From Rutidosis leptorrhynchoides (Eukaryota; Streptophyta; Magnoliopsida; Asterales; Asteraceae), in assembly GCF_046630445.1 (NCBI RefSeq), contig NC_092338.1:153250501-153314500 (forward strand): a stretch of DNA of 64,000 nucleotides, given 5' to 3'. Positions 10,423-22,398 of this stretch are shown here, piece by piece; position 1 is the first letter of the stretch; every line of letters begins with the position of its first letter. The notes under the pieces were generated by a model that saw only the letters and a list, made by a program, of their open reading frames with translations, had not been told where the DNA came from and made no database searches. The position numbers and the translations under genes are program-made.

Positions 10423-12135
10423 GAGTGTTGTTTGCATTTGTTTAGGGCTTCTAGTTTAGAGCTTATATCCTTAATCAAATCAATCGAAAACTGTTTTGTA
10501 GCAAATCGAAAACTGTTTTGTTTTGGTAACATTTTGATGAATGTTAACATGTTGAATTAGGTTGACCAACTCTATAAAGACTGGATTTAGATACGTTGTT
10601 ATCGATATATGAACAGAACAGTGTCGTCATTCGTATTTATCTGTATTTAAATCTGTTGTCAATTGTTTTTATTCTGTTAGCATTCGCTAGTCTCAATGCT
10701 TATGTATTTCATATTAACTGGAGTATAATTTATATATTTAGTAGTTTCAGATTTGTTGTAAATCAGCGCGCTTGAAGTGTTAATATTAGGCCATTTAATG
10801 ACACCATATTGTAATTTTGCACAGATGAAATGGCAAAAAGACAGGCGTTGTTTTCTGGTGACTCTGAGTTTCAACAACTTTTGAACATATTCAGGTCTTT
10901 TCATAACTTTATATGATATACATGAAATTAAATAGTTTTTCTGTTATATGCAACCAGACAACGTACGGGTAGCAATAGGGGTTAATTAAAAGTTCCATGA
11001 GTCAGTTTTAGCAACTAGACCAACTGACCAAGTGACCAACTGATAGTTGGAAACTTAACATAATCAATCAAATCCTAAAGGATTGGAGTTGCTATTTTTG
11101 AAACTTAACAACTTTATTTAGATGAAAGGACAAAAGGTTTGTTTGTGAGGCAACTCAACCTGGCATGCCCTGCCTTGTTTTAAGTTTTTGACCCGCTCAT
11201 AAATATAAGCTGAACATGTCTTTCAACCTTTAGTATTCAATGCTGATGACAATGGTGGAATGGGTATTGGGCAAGATAATTGGGTGCGGATAAGATTGGA
11301 TTGAGAATAACTTTTGTTCTATTTATATTTAAGTGTTAACCCGACAAGCATCTTATTTAAGATTTTTAAAAGGTTATGACTTGTGTGTTTGATAACTGAT
11401 ACAACTAGGATGATACTTGACCCACTTGACCAGCTCAACTCGTCACATAAGATACTATTTTTAACTTACCAATAGTTTGCGACCCTATCATGAAGCATAA
11501 AAGTAATGTTGGCAGTTGTGTTACTCAAACGGGTTTGTTAGTTAGATATTGTAATTTTTAAGTTAATCTATGGAAGGTACTATTCTTATCGCATTGCCTT
11601 TAGCAGTATCTCCTGTGTGTACTTATTAATGCCTTGACCTTACAATCAGTAAGATTCTCAATGTTTAACATGAGACTTAAAATTCTTTTAAACTTTGTGA
11701 TAGGTTACAACGGCTAATTTAACTATAGTTGGTGGCTTGATGATAGGTTACAAAGGATGATCTAGCTATGCTTGAACTAGTTAATGTTTTTTTTTTTAAT
11801 AAAATACTTGTCTCTTACTCATACATTTAATTTTCTTGAAGACTTTAATTGTTATATAATTTGGGGAAATTTTTGGAAGGAATGGTTGTCCTATTATCTA
11901 TCAATTTTGCAAGAATTTGTTTTTACGTCAAGTATTTTTATTTTTATTTTTATTTTTATTGACATGAAAGAAATTTGGAGTAATTTAAAGGAGTGACATT
12001 CCTATTGGCTCTCCCTAAGTTAATTTTTTTTCCAGCGCTAAAACGAATCACACAATCACAAGTACTCCTTTTCATTTGTATTTTTTAAATGTATACCTTA
12101 TATCATATATTCATATTCCCTCAGTGTTTTTCTTA
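10423..12135. other. Unassigned AT-rich DNA
   Basis: I see no convincing gene, LTR or terminal-repeat element here. The base composition and scattered T-rich tracts resemble plant introns or intergenic DNA. Confidence 0.4.
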
Positions 12136-12138
12136 TAA

Positions 12139-12479
12139 GACCACTCGTAACGGTTGGGGGCGTGAGTTGCTTTTTGTACCTTTTTGATGACTAGGACGTG
12201 TGGGTTGTTTTTGTGGAGTAGTGGTGGTGTGGGATTTTGGTGTGGATTGGGAGTATTGTGATGATGTGTTAAAATATAATTGAGTTAAATATTAAAAAGG
12301 GGTATAAAATAATATTTTAAATTAATAAAAAAATTAAAAAAATTGAACACGCCCATGGCTTCTTGCGTTGCAGACCCACGCACCCACACCATCACCCACG
12401 CCCTGATACGGGAGGAAGGGGGCTGCGTCTGCTGCCACCTCATCCCCACGCCGTGACCAAGGGCTCGTTACAACTGGTC
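12139..12479. mobile_element. Tourist-like (PIF/Harbinger) MITE
   Basis: The terminal inverted repeats start GACCACTCGTAACGG at the left and close with CGTTACAACTGGTC at the right. They are flanked by the 3-bp duplication TAA at 12136-12138 and 12480-12482. TAA/TTA duplications and a length of about 340 bp fit Tourist-type MITEs mobilised by PIF/Harbinger transposases. It encodes no protein. The interior is AT-rich on the left and GC-rich on the right. Confidence 0.65.
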
Positions 12480-12482
12480 TAA

Positions 12483-13065
12483 GGTTGAAGACAGCTCTAA
12501 TCAAGTTGGTTCTGCTAATTTTTGTATGGCCCAGATTATCAACTGTAATAATATGCACTCTGCAGTATATTCTTTGGATGTGATCAGCACTTGCATTACA
12601 TCTAACCCCATCTTCCCGTCTCAAGGCAGGTCCCTCATTCCCTAGGGATCGATTCTCCGAACAATTGATTGCGTAGAAGATGCTTCGGCAGCCATGGATA
12701 GATCATAGATGTGGATACTATATCATTTTGAATCGTTTTGTAGTATTGTTTCTTTAGTGCTCTTTTAATTCTTGCAAAGAATGTTTACTTTATTATTTGT
12801 TACATCAAAAGCCTAATTGGAGAAAAATTAAATGATGTTCACCAATTGACTGATATCCTGTAGGTCAGAAGCTACAATCTCAGAGATGTCATTCAGCAGT
12901 GTCATATGAGATACTTTTTTTTATTGATGGAAGATCTTTCTTTGATTTTCTCTCTAAAAAGATTTTTAGGATTCGTGTTTAAGAGGTTATTGATGCGTTA
13001 ATTGTTGTTTGCTAGAAAATATCAAATTGTTGGTACATTTATCAAATAGTTGGTACATTTTGGAA
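12483..13065. other. Unassigned DNA
   Basis: No gene is recognised. The portion at about 12490-12720 is less AT-rich than its flanks and could be an exon of a non-coding transcript, but no open frame or splice pair supports that. Confidence 0.35.
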
Positions 13066-13456
13066 GGGTTAAAGCCAAAAATAGGCTATAAACTTACACA
13101 AATGTATCGATGTAGCCTACAAACTCATTTTCGTCCTACTGTCGCCTACAAACTTTCAAAAAATGTACCAATGTAAACAAAAACTTTTAAAAAGTGTACC
13201 AATGTAAACAAAAATGACTTGCTACCGGCTAAACTGGTTAAAATCAACACGTGTCGTTCGTGGATTTGATCTTAATTCTTAAAAAAATAAAAAAAAAAAA
13301 ATAAAAGGTCAAAATTAGTATGTAAAGGTCAAAACTATAAAATGTTGATATTAGCACATTTTCTGAAAGTTTGTAGGCGACAATAGGATGTAAATGAGTT
13401 TGTGGGCGACATCGGTACATTTGTGTAAGTTTGTAGCCTATTTTTGACTTTAACCC
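13066..13456. mobile_element. Long-TIR MITE-like element, copy 2
   Basis: It begins GGGTTAAAGCCAAAAATAGG and ends TTTTTGACTTTAACCC, with arms of about 100 bp. It matches the element at 913-1306 along its length but in opposite orientation: the unique centre with the ACACGTGT-like block and the CTACCGGCTAAACTGG block is reversed relative to copy 1. The copies share an A-rich tract in the centre. No clear target duplication is visible. Confidence 0.7.
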
Positions 13457-13826
13457 TTTTTTTAATGTGCACTTTTATTTTTTTAATTCATGTAATGTTT
13501 TCTTAGTGTAATGTTTTTTTTAAAGTAATGTTTTTTTATTAATGTAACTTTTTTTTTTATGTAAATTTTTTTTATTAATGTAACTTATTTTTTTTATATA
13601 TGAAATGTTACATTTTATCTTATTTAATAAATAAAAACTAATTAAAGTAACCAAAAAAGAATTAAAAATAAACTGACACGTCACTGTCATCATTTGACAA
13701 AAGCCCCCCCCACACCCCACCCCACCCAAATAACAACTTCCCCTTCCCTAGCATGGTCCAGTCTCTGACTTGCCTAAAAAATTGCACATTATTCACTCCA
13801 CGTTTCAATCACCATTATCCGTAGTC
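13457..13826. other. T-rich tract with repeated TAATGT units
   Basis: Several copies of a TAATGTTTTTTT-type unit lie at 13460-13600, followed by a C-rich CCCCCCCACACCCCACCCC stretch. This resembles the 3' untranslated part of Harbinger-type elements but carries no coding I can recognise. Confidence 0.35.
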
Positions 13827-14002
13827 TTAGACCATCTGTAACGGGTCGAAGTGACCCCGTTACTTGCTGAGTTGGACATAAAGAAATGCCAGAATCATAG
13901 GTAACGGTCGGGCACTTGGTGGCGTCTCTGTGGCGTCCGGGAGAAAGAAATGAGAGAAGAAACGGACGTCTCTTTCACATGGACGATGGGGATTGGCCAT
14001 CC
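13827..14002 (+). mobile_element. One-ended Tourist-like MITE fragment
   Basis: TTA followed by GACCATCTGTAACGGG matches the terminal pattern of the MITE at 12139-12479 (GACCACTCGTAACGG next to TAA). No matching right terminus was found, so this is a truncated or rearranged copy; the right limit is arbitrary. Confidence 0.4.
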
Positions 14003-14354
14003 ATAATTATCAACACTTTAAGAATAGATGCATACCTCCAACTTAGGGTTCTATAAAACCCCAAATGAACTTCAATCAGAGAAGATGAAACTGATAATCA
14101 ACAAGCGTCATATCATACATCATACATCATACATATATACATATGTATAAACCGTAAACTTATTTCTGATTTTAATAACCTCAATAATTATCAACAATTT
14201 AAGAATAGATGCATACCTCCAACTTAGGGTTCTATAAAACCCCAAATGAACTTCAATCAGAGAAGACGAAACTGATAATCAACAAGCGTCATATCATACA
14301 TCATACATCATACATATATACATATGTATAAACCGTAAACTTATTTCTGATTTG
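14003..14354. repeat. Tandem duplication, period about 181 bp
   Basis: Two nearly identical copies (14003-14183 and 14184-14354) share the block from ATAATTATCAACA through AAACCGTAAACTTATTTCTG, including a CATACATCATACAT run. The high identity points to a recent duplication. Confidence 0.85.
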
Positions 14355-14870
14355 TCAAACTGTGGTTTATTTTAATTATGTTGTTAATTATTCACTAATA
14401 ATGCTTAGTTGTCAACTACATAAGTAACCCACGTAGGAAATTCATCAAATCCATGTCACTAATTACATCTAAAAACAGAGATTAAAACTATTCCTCTTGA
14501 TTAACCGTTACAAAAAACCCTAAAATCGCGGCTTGCACTACCCTCTCTCTAAATTTTCTCATCGATTACTCCCTAAATCATAGCGATTCATATATACATA
14601 TGTATAAACCGTAAACTTATTTCTGATTTGTCAAACTGTGGTTTATTTTAATTATGTTGTTAATTATTCACTAATAATGCTTAGTTGTCAACTACATAAG
14701 TAACCCACGTAGGAAATTCATCAAATCCATGTCACTAATTACATCTAAAAACAGAGATTAAAACTATTCCTCTCCTCTTGATTAACGGTTACAAAAAACC
14801 CTAAAATCGCGGCTTGCACTACCCTCTCTCTAAATTTTCTCATCGATTACTCCCTAAATCATAGCGATTC
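14313..14870. repeat. Tandem duplication, period about 276 bp
   Basis: Copy 1 spans 14313-14588 and copy 2 spans 14589-14870. Both run from CATATATACATATGTATAAA to ATCATAGCGATTC and are almost identical apart from a short CTCCT insertion. It overlaps the end of the 181-bp duplication, so two separate duplication events happened side by side. Confidence 0.85.
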
Positions 14871-17665
14871 AAACGCAAATCATGTTACTCTGGCGCTTCA
14901 AGCATGATTCAGTAATATTTTTCAAATCATGATTCAAGCATCAACAATACCGTTTCAAACCCCGAAGATATATGATGAATCAATTTCTTGAAGGATCAAT
15001 TATAGAGGTGTGTATTTAATTTGAATCATCAATCAATTCCAATTCTGAGAAATCTTCATAATCGCCAAAACGTAATTGTTTCCAGTTTATTCATAATATA
15101 AATTGAAAATTTTATTCCGGTCGGATCAGGTATGTAATTTCACAAATCTTATAATGTAAGCCGTGGATTGAGAAATTTGATTTTTGCTGATTTGTTATTT
15201 GATTTGATTTAAATTTCGTTTTCATTAAACCCTACTTATGTACTCCGTATTATTTTATAAATAAATATTTATTTTCATAAAAATGTTAGAAAACGATTCA
15301 AACTGTAAATTTTTTATTGTCATTGTTATCATCAATTTCACGCATACATTAGCGTACGTGGTTTTTTTTTTTTAAACTCAATGTCATTCTATTACTATCT
15401 ATTTTTTCACTTTGTTAATTCCTTTGATATTGCTTTATGCTTAGTGAATTTTCAAAGGTATTTTATTATTCTAAATTTTGATATCTGTCAAATCTCAAAT
15501 TTTAACTCAATGATACTCTGTACTTCTGATCTCATAGTATTGCTATGCCTTTGATTTTGATTGCTTACTATAATCTTTCATCCAACTTTTTTAGGCAATG
15601 CTACTAAACTAAAAACATGAGGTAGGAAAAGTTAGAAAGTCGACAATAAAAGCTAATGCTGATGTTATGACGAAGTTTAAAGATGCTGAAAAAGAGCCAA
15701 TTAGCTTAAGAATCTACTCAGTTTTTCAATTCAGGTTACTATATGGGTGTTTGGGGTAACATGTCAAATGGGTTATGTTGAAACGTATCATACTTATCAG
15801 GTTGGTCGGGTAAAACTGACAAGCAACAGCAACAGTTCTTTTGTCTACTTTTTGAACTTCTTATGATAATAGTTGAATCTTTAAATATGAATACAATGAT
15901 TTTGTATAACTATTACAATACTCCAGAACTTAATATTGTTGTCTACTAATGGAGCTATGAATAAGTAATATGGGCGTTTTTTAATAGAATGGTGTTGGAT
16001 TAACTATGAAATTGGGTATAAAAATTGTTTTAAGAAACAAGAAATAATTTAGAGATTAACCTCAATATTTTCAGTCTCTTGCTTTTATGAGCTGCAATGG
16101 ATGTCAATCCATAAAATCCTCCCTCATTGGTAAATTTTATTTTTTCTAAACCTTTTTCTATATAAACTCTTGTCCCATACCTACATGTAACTATTATTTG
16201 ATTTGCATGCTTGAAAATGCAGTTAAATTATATGAGTTGAAATTTCATGTCTAAATATTGTTTTGCTTGTCTCTTCGAGTTAGGACTATAATTGATCATG
16301 GGTTCTATATACTTACAAAATCCGAGTCTCCCTGCGTAAAGGTGTGCCTAATGCTTAGAAGCTCTACGTAGGTAACTTTCTTCAAAAGTTTAATAAAGTT
16401 AATTATACACAAAATGGATTTTATGATATTGACTACTATTCATTTGAGATTACAATGTTACTGGAGGTCAAAGTGTCAACTTTACATTTTTACTAGAGGT
16501 CAAAGTGTCAACTAACTAATATGGATTTTAAAAGCCAACAGTTTTTAATCGGAATAAATGGACATGTCAGGTTGGAAGAGAGTGTAATATCAATTTATGC
16601 TTTTTATTAACGTAAAATGAGAAAGCAAATGACTGAAAATAACCACTATGAGAATAGAATAGCCTGATGACCTTTTTCGGTAACGCCCTTAACTTCTTGT
16701 CATTAAATCTCTTTATGATGTTGCAGGGTAACGAGTTCTTCTGAATAGAAACTATAAACAAGCGGTGACTCCTATTCCACGATTCTTGCAATATCACTAA
16801 CTGTAGTAGCTTATGCAACCAGGGCAATGGGTTATCTTAAACTTAAGAGGCATGTGTTCAGTTATTACAGTTTTTTATGTTCCTTCTATTTTTAATTTCA
16901 GTTTCATGTTCCGTCTATGTTCAATTGTAGTCTTACAGTATTTCCTATTTAGCCAGTCAATAATGCATTCAACCAACTTACATATGACTATCCTACTATA
17001 AACTAAGTTGAGTGCTGGAATTCTTTCATGCTCATTTTTGTATGTGTTTGTTCATCTAATGTATCCGTGTCACTTGTGGGTAAAATACTGACTAGAAGTG
17101 GCGGGGTGGGTGATTGGGTGACAGGTCCAAAAAATCATTTCTTATTACGGTCCGTCTAGGATTGGGTGTAAATAACCCTAATTCGATGACATCTGAGTTC
17201 GATTCACAATTTTCACCAATTTTTTCGGATAAAATGATTAGATCTGCCAAGTACTCTTATACAAAGGGTACAGAAATTTTTAAAATTTTTTAACAACCTA
17301 TGGGGCTGTAATTTTCTTGCATCCTTTTTATTTTGTTTTGTTTTGAATTTGATAGTCTTTTTCCCTATTCCAGGTTGTAGTTATAATACAGGGATTATAG
17401 TAATGACAACTATTAATTTTTTAAAACTTTCCTTTCTTTTTTCATTTTCCTGTTACTTATCAAAAATCATTTTATACAAATGGTATATTTCCTGTAACTC
17501 ATCAAAAATCATTTTATCCCATTAGGTAGATGGAAGCTCTTGATGGCTGCACATGTGTGAAGCACAAGATAGTCATTATCTTTGTTATTTGTTGCAACTC
17601 ATCAAAATTACTTTAGATTTAGGAAAATGATCAAGTTGTAGCACATGTAGGAAGCAAGTGTAATA
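14871..17665. other. Unassigned background DNA, possibly a non-coding transcript
   Basis: This AT-rich region has intron-like and leader-like sequence, for example AAACGCAAATCATG with a following GAGGTGTGTATTT that could be a splice donor near 15006. No open frame above chance, no domain and no terminal repeats are seen. It is the flank into which family Z copy C inserted. Confidence 0.4.
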
Positions 17666-18453
17666 TGTGGTGACCCGAACTTTTTCATATTTATATATAT
17701 TAAATGAAATTGATATTTACATGATTAAGTATTTCCAACATGTTAAGCAATCAAACTTGTTAAGACTTGATTAATTGAAATAGGTTTCATATAGACAATT
17801 GACCACCCAAGTTGACCGGTGATTTACGAACGTTAAAACTTGTAAGAACTATATGATGACATATATATGGATATATATATATAGTTAACATGATATTATG
17901 ATAAGTAAACATATCATTAAGTATATTAACAATGAACTACATATGTAAAAACAAGACTACTAACTTAATGATTTCAAAACGAGACATATATGTAACGATT
18001 ATCGTTGTAACGACATTTAATGTATATATATCATACTAAGATATATTAATATATCATAATATCATGATAATGTAATAATTTAACATCTCTTTAGATATAA
18101 TAAACAATAGGTTAACAACATTTAACAAGATCGTTAACCTAAAGGTTTCAAAACAACACTTACATGTAACGACTAACGATGACTTAACGACTCAGTTAAA
18201 ATGTATATACATGTAGTGTTTTAATATGTATTCATACACTTTTGAAAGACTTCAAGACACTTATCAAAATACTTCTACTTAACAAAAATACTTACAATTA
18301 CATCCTCGTTCAGTTTCATCAACAATTCTACTCGTATGCACCCGTATTCGTACTCGTACAATACACAGCTTTTAGATGCATGTACTATTGGTATATACAC
18401 TCCAATTATCAGCTCTTAGCAGCCCATGTGAGTCACCTAACACATGTGGGAAC
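17666..18453 (+). mobile_element. Family Z LTR fragment (copy C), interrupted by H
   Basis: It starts TGTGGTGACCCGAAC and follows the family Z LTR in its coding orientation for 788 bp. It then stops at ...ACATGTGGGAAC where the next element begins TGAAATGTCCCG. In copies A, B and D this same site continues into CATCATTTGGC, so the break is an insertion point. The remainder should lie beyond the right edge of the window. TAATA at 17661-17665 would be its left target duplication. Whether it is a solo LTR or part of a full element cannot be told. Confidence 0.85.
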
Positions 18454-21400
18454 TGAAATGTCCCGTTCTTATTGATTAAAAACGTTCCATATTAATTGAT
18501 TTCGTTGTGAGGTTTTGACCTCTATATGAGACGTTTTTCAAAGACTGCATTCATTTTAAAACAAACCATAACCTTTATTTCATAAATAAAGGTTTAAAAA
18601 GCTTTACATAGATTATCAAATAATGATAATCTAAAATATCCTGTTTACACACGACCATTACATAATGGTTTACAATACAAATATGTTACATCGAAATCAG
18701 TTTCTTGAATGCAGTTTTTACACAATATGATACAAACATGGACTCCAAATCTTGTCCTTATTTTAGTATGCAACAGCAGAAGCTCTTAGTATTCACCTGA
18801 GAATAAACATGCTTTAAACGTCAACAAAAATGTTGGTGAGTTATAGATTTAACCTATATATATCAAATCGTAACAATAGACCACAAGATTTCATATTTCA
18901 ATACACATCCCATACATAGAGATAAAAATCATTCATATGGTGAACACCTGATAACCGACATTAACAAGATGCATATATAAGAATATCCCCATCATTCCGG
19001 GACACCCTTCGGATATGATATAAATTTCGAAGTACTAAAGCATCCGGTATTTTGGATGGGGTTTGTTAGGCCTAATAGATCTATCTTTAGGATTCGCGTC
19101 AATTAGGGTGTCTGTTCCCTAATTCTTAGATTACCAGACTTAATAAAAAGGGGCATATTCGATTTCGATAATTCAACCATAGATTGTAGTTTCACGTACT
19201 TGTGTCTATTTTGTAAATCATTTATAAAACCTGCATGTATTCTCATCCCAAAAATATTAGATTTTAAAAGTGGGACTATAACTCACCTTCACAGATTTTT
19301 ACTTCGTCGGAAAGTAAGACTTGGCCACTGGTTGGTTCACGAACCTATAACAATATATACATATATATCAAAGTATGTTCAAAATATATTTACAATACTT
19401 TTAATACATTTTGATGTTTTAAGTTTATTAAGTCAGCTGTCCTCGTTAGTAACCTACAACTAGTTGTCCACAGTTAGATGTACAGAAATAAATCGATAAA
19501 TATTATCTTGAATCAATCCACGACCCAGTGTATACGTATCTCAGTATTGATCACAACTCAAACTATATATATATTTTGGAATCAACCTCAACCCTGTATA
19601 GCTAACTCCAACATTCACATATAGAGTGTCTATGGTTGTTCCGCAATATATATATATAGATGGGTCGACATGATAGGTCAAAACATTGTATACGTGTCTA
19701 TGGTATCTCAAGATTACATAATATACGATATAAGTTGATTAGGTTATGGTTGGAATAGATTTATTACTAACTTTCACGTAGGTAAAATGAGTAGTTTTTA
19801 TCAATCTTGTTTTACTCGCCATTTCTTCGTTTCTAATATGTTTTGAGTGATTCCAGTGGCCACGGTTTCGTATTGAACTTAACTTTATGAATCTAAATAG
19901 AAAAAGTATAAGTTTATAGTCGGAAATACAAGTTACAAGTCGTTTTTGAAAGAGGTAGTCATTTCCGTCGAAAGAACGACATCTTGATGACCATTTTGAA
20001 AAACATACTTTCACTTTGAGTTTAACCATGATTTTTGGATATAGTTTCATGTTCATAAGAAAAATCATTTTTCCAGAAGTATAGCTTTTAAATCAAAGTT
20101 CTTCTTAGCTTTTAATTATCCCAACCAAAACAGCCCCCGGTTTTACTACGACGGCGTATATCCAGTTTTATGGTGTTTATCGTGTTTCCGGGTTTTAAAT
20201 CATTAAGTTAGCATATCATATAGATATAGAACATGTGTTTAGTTGATTTTAAAAGTCTAGTTAGAAGGATTAACTTTATTTGCGAACAAGTTTAGAATTA
20301 ACTAAACTATGTTCTAGTGATTACAAGTTTATAACGTTGAATAGGACAGCTTTTTATGTATGAATCGAATGATGTTATGAACATCATTACTACCTCAAGT
20401 TCCTTGGATAAACCTACTGGAAATGAGAAAAATGGATCTAGCTTCAAAGGATCCTTGGATGGCTTGAAAGTTCTTGAAGCAGAATCATGACACGAAAACA
20501 ATTTCAAGTAAGATTTCCACTCGAAATAAGATTGTTATAGTTATAGAAATTGAATTAAAGTTTGAATATGATTATTACCTTGTATTAGAAAAATAACCTA
20601 CTATAAGTAACAAAGGTTTCTTGATCTTGGATGATTACTTGGAATGGATTTAGAAAACTTGGAAGTAAACTTGCAATCTTGGAAGTATTCTTGATTTTAT
20701 GAAACTAGAACTTTTGGAATTTATGAAGAACACTTAGAACTTGAAGATAGAACTTGAGAGAGATCAATTAGATGAAGAAAATTGAAGAATGAAAGTGTTT
20801 GTAGGTGTTTTTGGTCGTTGGTGTATGGATTAGATATAAAGGATATGTAATTTTGTTTTCATGTAAATAAGTCATGAATGATTACTCATATTTTTGTAAT
20901 TTTATGAGATATTTCATGCTAGTTGCCAAATGATGGTTCCCACATGTGTTAGGTGACTCACATGGGCTGCTAAGAGCTGATCATTGGAGTGTATATACCA
21001 ATAGTACATACATCTAAAAGCTGTGTATTGTACGAGTACGAATACGGGTGCATACGAGTAGAATTGTTGATGAAACTGAACGAGGATGTAATTGTAAGCA
21101 TTTTTATTAAGTAGAAGTATTTTGATAAGTGTCTTGAAGTCTTTCAAAAGTGTATGAATACATATTAAAACACTACATGTATATACATTTTAACTGAGTC
21201 GTTAAGTCATCGTTAGTTGTTAAGTGTTGTTTTGAAACCTTTAGGTTAACGATCTTGTTAAGTGTTGTTAACCCAATGTTTATAATATCAAATGAGATTT
21301 TAAATTATTATATTATCATAATATTATGATGTATAACTATCTCTTAATATGATATATATACATTAAATGTCGTTACAACGATAATCGTTACATATATGTC

Positions 21401-21721
21401 TCGTTTCAAAATCATTAAGTTAGTAGTCTTGTTTTTACATATGTAGTTCATTGTTAATATACTTAATGATATGTTTACTTATCATAATATCATGTTAACT
21501 ATATATATATATATCCATATATATGTCATCATATAGTTTTTACAAGTTTTAACGTTCGTGAATCACCGGTCAACTTGGGTGGTCAATTGTCTATATGAAA
21601 CCTATTTCAATTAATCAAGTCTTAACAAGTTTGATTGCTTAACATGTTGGAAACACTTAATCATGTAAATAACAATTTCATTTAATATATATATAAACAT
21701 GGAAAAGTTCGGGTCACTACA
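18454..21721 (-). repeat. 3' LTR of element H (family Z, copy B)
   Basis: TG...CA ends identical in type to the solo LTR at 3349-6600, 3268 bp long. On the minus strand it is preceded by GGGACGAAATTT and AACGGGTAGGTAC, the polypurine-side sequence also found next to the 3' LTR of element E, so this is the 3' LTR. A TATA-like tract and start region lie around 21140-21170 on the minus strand. Confidence 0.92.
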
Positions 21722-21756
21722 GTACCTACCCGTTAAATAAATTTCGTCCCGAAATT

Positions 21757-22393
21757 TTAAGCAGTTGGAGGTGTTGACGTATCTTCTGGAAATAAATGCT
21801 GGTATTTCTTCTTCATCTGATCTTCTCGTTCCCAGGTGAACTCGGGTCCTCTACGAGCATTCCATAGAACCTTAATAATTGGTATCTTGTTTTGCTTAAG
21901 TCTTTTAATCTCACGATCCATTATTTTGACGGGTTCTTCGATGAATTGAAGTTTTTCGTTGATTTGGATTTCGAGCAAAACATTTCTTCAAATTCGAGAC
22001 GTGGAAAGTGTTATGTACAGCCGCGAGTTGTTGAGGTAATTCAAGCCGGTAAGCTACTGGTCCGACACGATCAATAATCTTGAATGGTCCAATATACCTT
22101 GGATTTAATTTCCCTCGTTTACCAAATCGAACAACGCCTTTCCAAGGTGCAACTTTAAGCATGACTATCTCTCCAATTTCAAATTCTATATCTTTTCTTT
22201 TAATGTCAGCGTAGCACTTTTGCCGACTTTGGGCGGTTTTCAACCGTTGTTGAATTTGGATGATCTTCTCGGTAGTTTCTTGTATTATCTCCGGACCCAT
22301 AATCTGTCTATCCCCCACTTCACTCCAACAAATCAGAGACCTGCACTTTCTACCATAAAGTGCTTCAAACGGCGCCATCTCAATGCTTGAATG
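21757..22393 (-). pseudogene. H pol fragment: integrase C-terminus and chromodomain-like tail
   Basis: Minus-strand frames carry [14 protein letters not shown], the [19 protein letters not shown] box and [13 protein letters not shown], then a chromodomain-like tail with [16 protein letters not shown] and GPEFTWERE. In chromoviruses this end of integrase tethers the complex to chromatin. It is cut from the rest of integrase by element G and is part of a broken element. Confidence 0.85.
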
Positions 22394-22398
22394 GTAGC

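Noticed and set aside
15620-15740. Possible exon with a lysine-rich frame (TIKANADVMTKFKDAEKEP)
   Set aside because: About 37 codons with no recognisable family and no convincing splice pair.
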